From assembly GCA_031262125.1 (NCBI GenBank), contig JAISII010000054.1, forward strand, positions 1 through 9,298: a DNA stretch of 9,298 nucleotides, read 5' to 3'. The notes beneath the pieces were generated by a model that worked only from the letters and a program-made list of their open reading frames with translations, was not told the DNA's origin and did no database searches. The translations under genes were made by a program, and so were the position numbers. Within the stretch, counting starts at the first letter, position 1, and each line of letters starts with the position of its first letter. Of the stretch, positions 1 to 5,097 are shown piece after piece. Source of the stretch: Oscillospiraceae bacterium. Lineage in GTDB: Bacteria; Bacillota; Clostridia; Oscillospirales; Acutalibacteraceae.

Positions 1-831
1 GACTGCAAAAAACGTATGAACACAAGCCCGCTGGGCAGCTGTGCCCTTGCAGGCACAACCTATAAAATCGACCGTGAGCTTACCGCAACGCTGTTGGGTT
101 TTGATGCACCCTGTGCAAACTCGCTGGACGGAGTATCGGACAGGGATTATTGCGTAGAACTTGCCTCGGCAATCAGTTTGATTATGGTACATCTTTCTCG
201 CTTTTGCGAAGAGATTATTCTGTGGAGCTCGACAGAGTTTAAGTTTATTGAACTGGACGATGCGTTTTCAACAGGTTCGTCTATTATGCCGCAAAAAAAG
301 AACCCCGACATTGCCGAGCTGGTGCGTGGCAAAAGCGGCAGAGTTTTTGGCAACAACATTGCATTGCTAACAATGCTTAAAGGGTTGCCGCTGGCTTATA
401 ACAAAGATATGCAAGAGGATAAAGAAGCGATTTTCGATTCGCTTAACACTGTTAAAATGTGCCTTACCGCATTTATACCGATGCTTGACAGTGCAAAAAT
501 TTTAACCGAAAATATGCGAAAAGCCGCCGCAAAGGGCTTTATTAACGCTACCGACTGTGCAGATTATCTTGTGGCGAAGGGCATACCCTTCCGTGATGCT
601 TATAAAGCAGTGGGAATTTTGGTGGCACGCTGCATAGAGCTAAACTCAGATTTGGAAACTCTGCCTTTGGAGGAATATGCCGCAGCAAACCCCGCATTCG
701 GCAACGATGTTTATGAAGCTATAAACCTCGACCGTTGCGTAACCGAGCGGAAATCCTATGGCGGACCATCCCCCGAAAATGTTACGGCACAGGCTGCACG
801 GATTTTGGCATTGCTTAAAACTATAGAATAA
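1..831 (+). CDS. argH: Argininosuccinate lyase, C-terminal part (5' end outside window)
   Basis: Catalyses the last step of arginine synthesis, cleaving argininosuccinate to arginine and fumarate in the cytoplasm. The reading frame is open from base 1, so the gene begins upstream. About 276 of the roughly 455-460 residues usual for the family are present. Counting from the in-frame ATG at 16, which is an internal Met and not the start, the SPLGSCALAGT segment is at residues 4-14. The fumarase/aspartase superfamily signature GSSIMPQKKNP follows at 87-97 (bases 274-306). Its second serine is the family's catalytic residue in the flexible loop. The helical core and C-terminal domain follow without frameshift to TAA at 829-831. 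argC begins 48 bases downstream on the same strand, consistent with one operon. argG is probably upstream, but that cannot be seen here. Other lyases of the superfamily are unlikely given the SPLGSCALAGT segment and the arg context. Confidence 0.97.
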   Translation, partial: DCKKRMNTSPLGSCALAGTTYKIDRELTATLLGFDAPCANSLDGVSDRDYCVELASAISLIMVHLSRFCEEIILWSSTEFKFIELDDAFSTGSSIMPQKKNPDIAELVRGKSGRVFGNNIALLTMLKGLPLAYNKDMQEDKEAIFDSLNTVKMCLTAFIPMLDSAKILTENMRKAAAKGFINATDCADYLVAKGIPFRDAYKAVGILVARCIELNSDLETLPLEEYAAANPAFGNDVYEAINLDRCVTERKSYGGPSPENVTAQAARILALLKTIE

Positions 832-868
832 AACTCCTGTAAAAACACCCTGCAAATATTTTAAAAAT

Positions 869-875
869 AAGGTGA
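869..875 (+). promoter_or_regulatory. Ribosome binding site fixing the TTG start of argC
   Basis: AAGGTGA lies four bases before TTG at 880-882. An in-frame TAA at 868-870 rules out any start further upstream, and no ATG occurs in frame for dozens of codons downstream. The TTG is therefore the only workable start. Confidence 0.75.
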
Positions 876-879
876 ATTT

Positions 880-1926
880 TTGAAGAACGAAAACATTAAA
901 GTCGGCATTATAGGCGCAACGGGCTATGCCGGAGCAGAGCTTGTAAGACTGCTGCTTGCCCACCCAAACGCTACCATCGCTTCAATAGGCTCGGTTAGCT
1001 TTGAGGGCAAAAAGCTGAGCGAGGTATACCCTGCGTACCAAAACCTGTGCGATATGGTTTGCGAAAACAACAGCGATATTGCAAAAAAAAGTGATATTGT
1101 TTTTGCGGCTTTGCCCCACGGGTTATCGCAAGATTTGGCATATGACTGCTATAGCAGCGGCAAGATATTTATCGACTTGGGTGCCGACTTCCGTTTAGAA
1201 GACGAAGACGAATACAAACAGTGGTACAACGGCGAATTTAAGCATAAAGCGTTGCATAAAGAAGCCGCATACGGCTTGCCCGAGCTGAACAGAGCAAGCA
1301 TTGCAGGCAAAAAAATTATTGCAAACCCGGGCTGCTACACCACCTGTGTGCCGCTGGGGCTTGCACCCGCTTTAAAAAACGGTTTGGTGGAGCAATCGGG
1401 CATAATTTGCGACTGCAAAAGCGGCGTTACCGGTGCAGGGCGTGGGCTGAGCCAAAACACCCATTTTGCCGAGCTTAACGAGGGGTTAGCACCATATAAG
1501 GTTGCAACCCACCGCCATACGCCCGAGATTGAGCAGACTCTCAGCAAGCTATGCGGAGATAAAATTACCCTTACCTTTGTGCCACATTTGCTGCCCGTTA
1601 ACCGTGGGATTTTGGCGACCTGCTACAGCAAGGTTAAAAGCGGAGTTACCTTTGAGCAAATTTGCACCGCTTATGAAGAAGCTTATAAAAACGAATTTTT
1701 TGTACGCCTTTTAGCACCCGGCAAATGTGCCGATATCCACAATGTGCGTTACAGCAATTTTTGCGATATTTCGCTGCATTTTGATGAGCGAACAAACACG
1801 CTGATAACCGTAAGTGCACTTGACAATATGGTTAAAGGTGCGGCAGGGCAAGCAATACAGAATATGAATATCCTCTTTGATTTGCCGGAAGAAACAGGCT
1901 TAACGGCAACCCCGCCGGCGTTTTAA
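880..1926 (+). CDS. argC: N-acetyl-gamma-glutamyl-phosphate reductase
   Basis: Reduces N-acetylglutamyl 5-phosphate (the ArgB product) to N-acetylglutamate semialdehyde with NADPH. At 348 residues it matches the usual 335-350 of the short bacterial form. The N-terminal nucleotide-binding loop GATGYAGAE is at residues 12-20. The active-site cysteine is Cys152 in NPGCYTT, the SGVTGAGRG segment is at 181-189, and the conserved histidine motif HRHTPEI is at 211-217. The start is TTG, with AAGGTGA just upstream and an in-frame stop at 868-870, so the 5' end is well determined. A TTG start often lowers initiation rate, but no effect can be shown here. It lies 48 bases after argH. A 399-base repeat-rich gap separates it from argJ, unusually long for neighbouring genes of one pathway. 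No missing residues or frameshifts are seen. Confidence 0.98.
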   Translation: MKNENIKVGIIGATGYAGAELVRLLLAHPNATIASIGSVSFEGKKLSEVYPAYQNLCDMVCENNSDIAKKSDIVFAALPHGLSQDLAYDCYSSGKIFIDLGADFRLEDEDEYKQWYNGEFKHKALHKEAAYGLPELNRASIAGKKIIANPGCYTTCVPLGLAPALKNGLVEQSGIICDCKSGVTGAGRGLSQNTHFAELNEGLAPYKVATHRHTPEIEQTLSKLCGDKITLTFVPHLLPVNRGILATCYSKVKSGVTFEQICTAYEEAYKNEFFVRLLAPGKCADIHNVRYSNFCDISLHFDERTNTLITVSALDNMVKGAAGQAIQNMNILFDLPEETGLTATPPAF

Positions 1927-1959
1927 CAAGGGGCAAGACTTTCTTTTTTCTCCTTCCGT

Positions 1960-1974
1960 CGTGGCTACGCCACG
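1960..1974. repeat. Hairpin CGTGGC-TAC-GCCACG
   Basis: A perfect 6-bp stem with a three-base TAC loop lies in the left module of the long repeat. The matching stem in the short copy (4549-4563) differs on both arms and still pairs. Confidence 0.8.
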
Positions 1975-2003
1975 CCACCTCCTCGTCGCAACTCGCCCTT
2001 TTG

Positions 2004-2033
2004 AGCTTGTTTTTGCACTTTGTGCAAAAAGCT
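2004..2033. repeat. Hairpin with 9-bp TTTTTGCAC / GTGCAAAAA stem
   Basis: The arms 2010-2018 and 2022-2030 are perfectly complementary around a TTT loop. An outer AGC (2004-2006) / GCT (2031-2033) pairing is possible across a small bulge. No T-run follows on the + strand, so it is not a classical terminator. Confidence 0.75.
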
Positions 2034-2057
2034 ACGCTTTACGGTTGGTTGCTCCTC

Positions 2058-2082
2058 TTTGCAAAATGAAACATTTTGCAAA
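2058..2082. repeat. Hairpin with perfect 11-bp TTTGCAAAATG / CATTTTGCAAA stem
   Basis: The arms 2058-2068 and 2072-2082 are perfectly complementary around an AAA loop. This is the longest perfect inverted repeat in the window. It lies in the insert specific to the argC-argJ copy of the composite repeat. Confidence 0.85.
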
Positions 2083-2100
2083 TGGCGGCTACGCCGCTAT
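2082..2100. repeat. Hairpin ATGGCGGC-TAC-GCCGCTAT
   Basis: An 8-bp stem with one G-T wobble closes on a TAC loop. It shares the GGCTACGCC core (2087-2095) with the hairpin at 1960-1974 and, on the other strand, with 4552-4560. It directly abuts the preceding hairpin. Confidence 0.75.
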
Positions 2101-2101
2101 A

Positions 2102-2136
2102 TCTAACCTCTAACATCTGATTTCTTACATCTGGTG
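2102..2136. repeat. Degenerate 7-base tandem repeat, five units
   Basis: Five consecutive heptamers all begin with TCT: TCTAACC, TCTAACA, TCTGATT, TCTTACA, TCTGGTG. The period is exactly 7 over 35 bases. The first two units differ at one position and the later units are more diverged. It sits between two hairpin groups inside the long composite repeat. No function can be assigned. Confidence 0.55.
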
Positions 2137-2153
2137 TGGGAGGCTTTAAGGAA

Positions 2154-2166
2154 CACTATTATAGTG
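2154..2166. repeat. Hairpin CACTA-TTA-TAGTG
   Basis: A perfect 5-bp stem with a three-base loop lies immediately before the right-hand module of the long repeat. It is short and could occur by chance, but it fits the three-base-loop pattern of its neighbours. Confidence 0.45.
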
Positions 2167-2237
2167 AGCAAAAAAGTCCCCCTCCGGGAGGGGGATGTCC
2201 GACACTGGCAAAGCAAGTGTTGGACAGGGGGAGAAAG
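2166..2237. repeat. Right-hand repeat module, copy 1 (two hairpins)
   Basis: The module reads GAGCAAAAAAGTC, then hairpin 1 (CCCCCTC / GAGGGGG, 2178-2194, loop CGG), then a longer hairpin 2. Hairpin 2 has 10-bp arms at 2197-2206 and 2216-2225 with one G-T wobble and an inner GC-AAA-GC. The module closes with GACAGGGGGAGAAAG. The reverse complement of the same framework is at 4458-4515, where hairpin 2 is much shorter. Read on the minus strand, hairpin 1 is followed by ACTTTTTT, giving a terminator-like shape for leftward transcripts. Confidence 0.75.
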
Positions 2238-2239
2238 CG

Positions 2240-2255
2240 AGCGACACAAGTCGCT
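2240..2255. repeat. Hairpin AGCGAC-ACAA-GTCGCT
   Basis: A perfect 6-bp stem with a four-base loop lies between the two right-end modules of the long repeat. It is the one clear hairpin here whose loop is not three bases. Confidence 0.6.
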
Positions 2256-2270
2256 TCTTGCTTCTGGTAT

Positions 2271-2304
2271 GGGATGTTGGCGAAGCCGGCAGGGAGAGAA
2301 AAAA
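2271..2304. repeat. Diverged second right-end module of the composite repeat
   Basis: GGGATG is followed by a GTTGGC-GAA-GCCGGC hairpin (2276-2290, with two G-T wobbles) and AGGGAGAGAAAAAAG. It matches the end of the module at 4458-4490 read on the minus strand, with scattered substitutions. It lacks the C-rich first hairpin, so it looks like a partial or older copy. Confidence 0.6.
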
Positions 2305-2325
2305 GCTAAATTTTAGGAGCATAAA

Positions 2326-3564
2326 ATGGCAAACGTACAACCAAAATTTGAGTTTGTTGAGGGCGGCGTAACCGCCCCTTTGGGCTTTACCGCCGGAACG
2401 GCTTGCTGCGGCATAAAACCCGGCAATAAAACAAAACTCGATTTATGTATTATAAAAAGCGATGGTCCCGCAAACGCTGCCGGTATTTTTACAAAAAATG
2501 CGGTTAAAGCGGCTGCGGTAACAAAAACAATAAGCAACCTTAAAAACGGCACGGCACAGTGCATTGTTGCCAACAGCGGCAACGCTAACTGTTGCAACAA
2601 GTTTGAACACGAAGCCGCCGACACAACGGCTGAACTTTGTGCAAATGCTGTTGGAGTTAATCCGGACGATGTGCTTGTTGCCTCGACCGGGGTTATTGGC
2701 GAAGTTTTAAATATGGATGCCGTAAAGAAAGGCATTGCACAAGCAAGCAACGCAATGTCAAAAGAGAACTCCTCTGATTGTGCAGCGGCAATTATGACGA
2801 CCGACACGGTAAAAAAAGAGTTTGCCGTACAGCTCGAATTAGACGGCAAGCAGGTTAAAATTGGGGCAATTGCCAAAGGCAGCGGGATGATACACATAAA
2901 TATGGGCACAATGCTCTCGTTTGTTACGACCGATGCTGCAGTTGCACCCGAAATTTTAAAAACTGCATTGCTGCAAGCCGCCGAAGAAACCTATAATATG
3001 GTAACGGTAGACGGCGATACCTCGACCAACGACACATTGGTTATTTTGGCAAACGGGCTTGCTCAAAACAAAATAATTACCGAGAAAAATGACGATTATA
3101 AAAATTTTGTTGCGGCACTAACAGCCCTTTTTGAAAAAATTGCACGCACCTTGGCAAAAGACGGCGAGGGTGCAACAAAGCTGATTGTAACAACCGTAAA
3201 CAACGCCAAAACGGCACAGCAAGCCAAAAAAATCGCAAAAACCGTTGCAGGCTCTTCTTTGGTAAAGTCAGCTATGTTTGGTGCCGATGCCAATTGGGGG
3301 CGAATTCTTTGTGCTGTAGGCTACAGCGGTGCGGCTGAGGATGTATCGGACGTTGACGTTTGTTTTAAGTCGGCAAGCGGTAGCATTGCGGTTTGCAAAA
3401 AAAGCAAAGGGCTGGGTTTTGACGAAGAAAAAGCAACCCAAATTTTGCAGCAGAGCGAAATTGAAATTATTATTGATATGCACAGCGGCGACCAAACCGC
3501 CCACGCTTACGGCTGCGATTTAACCTATGACTATGTAAAAATTAACGGCAGCTATCGTACTTGA
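2326..3564 (+). CDS. argJ: Glutamate N-acetyltransferase / ornithine acetyltransferase
   Basis: Transfers the acetyl group of N-acetylornithine to glutamate, recycling acetate in the cyclic arginine pathway. Bifunctional members also use acetyl-CoA. The 412 residues match the family length. It is an autoprocessed Ntn-type hydrolase: the motif KGSGMIHINMGTML is at residues 184-197, and Thr195 is the predicted nucleophile and new N-terminus of the beta chain. Thr121-Gly122 in ASTGVIG is the probable oxyanion-hole pair. The C-terminus GCDLTYDYVKINGSYRT is typical. The residue before the cleavage threonine is Gly rather than the commoner Ala. ATG at 2326 follows AGGAG (2315-2319) by six bases. 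The composite repeat ends about ten bases before that site. argB follows 39 bases downstream. Whether this enzyme is mono- or bifunctional cannot be told from sequence by eye. Confidence 0.98.
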   Translation: MANVQPKFEFVEGGVTAPLGFTAGTACCGIKPGNKTKLDLCIIKSDGPANAAGIFTKNAVKAAAVTKTISNLKNGTAQCIVANSGNANCCNKFEHEAADTTAELCANAVGVNPDDVLVASTGVIGEVLNMDAVKKGIAQASNAMSKENSSDCAAAIMTTDTVKKEFAVQLELDGKQVKIGAIAKGSGMIHINMGTMLSFVTTDAAVAPEILKTALLQAAEETYNMVTVDGDTSTNDTLVILANGLAQNKIITEKNDDYKNFVAALTALFEKIARTLAKDGEGATKLIVTTVNNAKTAQQAKKIAKTVAGSSLVKSAMFGADANWGRILCAVGYSGAAEDVSDVDVCFKSASGSIAVCKKSKGLGFDEEKATQILQQSEIEIIIDMHSGDQTAHAYGCDLTYDYVKINGSYRT

Positions 3565-3603
3565 TTTTTGCAGAAAAACTTTTTTGTAAAGGAAAAAACT
3601 AAA

Positions 3604-4455
3604 ATGGATTTTTCAACCAAAGCACAGGTGCTAATTCAGGCAATGCCCTATATTAAAAAACTGGCACACGAAACCATTGTTGTAAAATACGGCGGCAACG
3701 CTATGATAGACGACGCTTTAAAATCGGCTGTTATGAGCGATTTGGCTCTGATGCAGTTGGTAGGGTTAAACGTGGTGCTGGTGCATGGCGGCGGACCCGA
3801 AATTAACGAAATGCTTGCAAAAACAGGCAAAAAAAGCGAGTTTATAAACGGTCTGCGTGTTACCGATAAAGAAACTATAGACATTGTGCAAATGGTACTT
3901 GCCGGCAAGGTTAACAAAAGCCTTGTACAGCTGTTGGAATCTCACGGGGCAAAAGCAATTGGGCTTAGCGGGCTGGACGGCAGAATGCTTATGGCACAAA
4001 AGCACATTGCAGGCGAAGATTTGGGCTTTGTGGGCGAAATTTGCGAGGTTAACCCCTCCCCTGTTAACGATGTTATTTCGGCAGGCTATTTGCCTATTAT
4101 TGCAACGGTTGCAGGGGGCTACCACAACGAGGTTTATAACATAAACGCCGATTTGGCGGCTGCACAGCTTGCCGCAAAGCTGGGTGCAAAAAAACTGATT
4201 TTGATGACCGACGTTAAAGGCGTGCTTAAAGATGTTAAAGACGAAACCTCGCTTATACCCGTAATTGGCGTGAGCGAAGTGCCCCGCCTTAAAAAAGAGG
4301 GCATTATAAACGGCGGTATGATACCCAAGATTGATTGCTGCGTAGAAGCAGTCCGACAAGGTGTTAACCGTGCACATATTATCGACGGCAGAATAGAGCA
4401 TTCTATTTTAATTGAGCTGTTTTCAGACGAGGGTATTGGTACAATGTTATATTGA
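3604..4455 (+). CDS. argB: N-acetylglutamate kinase, arginine-sensitive type
   Basis: Phosphorylates N-acetylglutamate with ATP, the committed and usually feedback-regulated step in organisms that use ArgJ. The protein has 283 residues from ATG 3604, preceded by AAAGGA (3588-3593). An in-frame TTG at 3568 has no upstream site and would start almost at the argJ stop, so it was not chosen. Amino acid kinase motifs are KYGG at residues 28-31, HGGGP at 61-65, GLRVTD at 83-88, AGKVNK at 100-105, NINAD at 179-183, MTDVKGV at 201-207 and Lys242 in GGMIPKI. The extra N-terminal helix (about 1-22, with QAMPYIKKL) and the C-terminal DEGIGTML are hallmarks of hexameric, arginine-inhibited kinases. The shorter E. 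coli enzyme (258 aa) lacks the helix. Feedback inhibition is inferred from family knowledge. The repeat element begins right after the stop codon. Confidence 0.98.
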   Translation: MDFSTKAQVLIQAMPYIKKLAHETIVVKYGGNAMIDDALKSAVMSDLALMQLVGLNVVLVHGGGPEINEMLAKTGKKSEFINGLRVTDKETIDIVQMVLAGKVNKSLVQLLESHGAKAIGLSGLDGRMLMAQKHIAGEDLGFVGEICEVNPSPVNDVISAGYLPIIATVAGGYHNEVYNINADLAAAQLAAKLGAKKLILMTDVKGVLKDVKDETSLIPVIGVSEVPRLKKEGIINGGMIPKIDCCVEAVRQGVNRAHIIDGRIEHSILIELFSDEGIGTMLY

Positions 4456-4580
4456 TTCTTTCTCCCCCTGTCGGCTTCGCCGACATCCCCCTCTAAGAGG
4501 GAGACTTTTTTGCTCGAACTCCATAGCCTCCCTCTCAGAGGGAGGTGGCAAGGCGTAGCCTTGACGGAAGGAGAAAAGAA
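4456..4580. repeat. MITE-like composite palindromic repeat, short copy (argB-GNAT gap)
   Basis: This is a shorter, inverted version of the element at 1941-2304. It starts at or next to the argB stop (4453-4455) and ends six bases before the GNAT ribosome binding site. The ends form an imperfect inverted repeat: left TTCTTTCTCCCCCTGTC (4456-4472) against the complement of GACGGAAGGAGAAAAGAA (4563-4580), about 14 matches with one gap. Inside are four hairpins: TGTCGGC-TTC-GCCGACA (4469-4485), CCCTC-TAA-GAGGG (4489-4501), CCTCCCTC-TCA-GAGGGAGG (4527-4545) and CAAGGC-GTA-GCCTTG (4549-4563). All have three-base loops. It carries no gene. The reading frame that crosses it from 4510 into the GNAT gene is incidental. 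Confidence 0.75.
4489..4511 (+). terminator. Possible rho-independent terminator or attenuator after argB
   Basis: A CCCTC-TAA-GAGGG stem (4489-4501) is followed after AGAC by six T residues (4506-4511). The stem is only 5 bp and is separated from the T-run, so termination would be weak or partial. It belongs to the repeat element and might reduce expression of GNAT-argD-argF relative to argCJB. Confidence 0.35.
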
Positions 4581-4586
4581 CGAACA

Positions 4587-4592
4587 AGAGGT
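4587..4592 (+). promoter_or_regulatory. Ribosome binding site deciding the GNAT start
   Basis: AGAGGT lies four bases before TTG at 4597-4599. The arrangement closely resembles that of argC (GGTGAATTTTTG there, AGGTAATTTTG here). It argues for the TTG start over the in-frame TTG at 4510, inside the repeat, and over ATG 4624. Confidence 0.6.
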
Positions 4593-4596
4593 AATT

Positions 4597-5022
4597 TTGA
4601 ACTTTAATTTTACAATACGCAATATGCTGGCGGAAGATTATGAAAAAATCTTTGCCGTGTGGCAAATTACAAGCAAAAAAGCACTTAGCAGTGCCGACAG
4701 CAAAGAGAATATTGCCGCATTTTTAGGACGCAACCCCGAGCTTTCAAAAGTCGCACTTTGCAGCGGAGAGATTATCGGCTCGGTGCTTGCCGGGCACGAC
4801 GGACGGCGGGGGTTTTTCTATCATCTGTCGGTTTTGCCGCAATTTCGCCGCCACCATATCGCCACAAAAATGGTAACCGAAGCTATGGCTGATTTTAAAA
4901 AAAACGGCATAGAAAAAACGCACATTTTTTGCTATGTAGAAAATGCTGCCGGGCAAAACTTTTGGCAAAAGCAGGGTTTTGAACAACGTGGCGACATTTT
5001 AGTTTTTTCGTCGGCAACCTGA
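4597..5022 (+). CDS. GNAT-family N-acetyltransferase (YpeA-like), substrate unknown
   Basis: A small single-domain acetyltransferase of 141 residues from TTG 4597. Starting there puts FTIRNMLAEDYEKI at the N-terminus, the usual first strand and helix of the fold. The segment GHDGRRGFFYHLSVLPQFRR (residues 66-85) resembles E. coli YpeA and related proteins. The C-terminal part has the helix and strand ending FWQKQGF (122-128), with VEN at 114-116 and FW at 122-123. In the acetyl-CoA loop the expected Arg-x-x-Gly-x-Gly/Ala reads R84-R-H-H87-I-A89, so the usual glycine is histidine. It lies between argB and argD, downstream of the repeat and 75 bases before argD, so it is probably cotranscribed. 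Possible roles are acetylation of an amino acid or antibiotic-like compound, or a side supply of N-acetylglutamate. Position is the only support for the last. No function is assigned. Confidence 0.88.
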   Translation: MNFNFTIRNMLAEDYEKIFAVWQITSKKALSSADSKENIAAFLGRNPELSKVALCSGEIIGSVLAGHDGRRGFFYHLSVLPQFRRHHIATKMVTEAMADFKKNGIEKTHIFCYVENAAGQNFWQKQGFEQRGDILVFSSAT

Positions 5023-5097
5023 TTCTTTTCTAATTTTAAAAACACAAAACCACAATTTTTGCACGCAGATTTTTATATAATCTTAATAGGAGAAACA

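Larger units (their letters stand above)
1941..2304. repeat. MITE-like composite palindromic repeat, long copy (argC-argJ gap)
   Basis: This element fills nearly all of the argC-argJ gap and has no credible coding content. Its left end (1941-1960, pyrimidine-rich, ending TCTCCTTCCGTC) recurs as the reverse complement at 4563-4580. The module at 2166-2237 recurs as the reverse complement at 4458-4515, with identical blocks GAGCAAAAAAGTC, GAGGGGGATGTC and GACAGGGGGAGAAAG. A second, diverged right end at 2271-2304 resembles the same module, with a GGCGAAGCC hairpin followed by AGGGAGAGAAAA. Left and right ends form an imperfect terminal inverted repeat of about 17-18 bases. The middle (1986-2165) is an extra segment missing from the short copy and carries additional hairpins and a heptamer repeat. 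The right end stops about 10 bases before the argJ Shine-Dalgarno sequence. No transposase is visible, so it would be non-autonomous. Exact borders and any target duplication are uncertain. Confidence 0.7.

Noticed and set aside
832..879. ArgR operator (ARG box) in the gaps before argC, argJ, argD or argF
   Set aside because: Only short AT palindromes such as AAATATTT (854-861) and TAAAATTTTA (6308-6317) are present. None matches the TGAAT-N4-ATTCA pattern.
2102..2136. CRISPR-like array
   Set aside because: The units are 7 bases long and contiguous, with no spacers. It is a tandem repeat.
2134..2316. Small + strand reading frame of about 60 codons in the argC-argJ gap, and an overlapping minus-strand frame at 2146-2340
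   Set aside because: Both run through the hairpin repeat, lack a ribosome binding site and have repeat-derived, low-complexity translations. Similar peptide strings appear when the other repeat copy is translated.
3568..3603. TTG start for argB 12 codons upstream
   Set aside because: No ribosome site is available so close to the argJ stop. ATG 3604 has AAAGGA at good spacing and matches the family N-terminus.
2313..4401. Long minus-strand reading frames opposite argJ and argB (for example 2313-2909 and 3766-4401)
   Set aside because: They mirror the codon pattern of clearly real genes, have no recognisable domains and are explained by biased codon use on the + strand.
4510..4596. N-terminal extension of the GNAT protein from TTG 4510
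   Set aside because: The extra 29 codons lie in the repeat element, have no ribosome site and are not part of the GNAT fold.
5053..5081. Full sigma-A promoter for argD (TTGCAC plus TATAAT)
   Set aside because: The two hexamers are only 11 bases apart, and a start from the -10 box would fall on the ribosome binding site.
5059..5097. TTG start for argD 13 codons upstream
   Set aside because: ATG 5098 has a strong AGGAGA, and the extension is AT-rich intergenic sequence.
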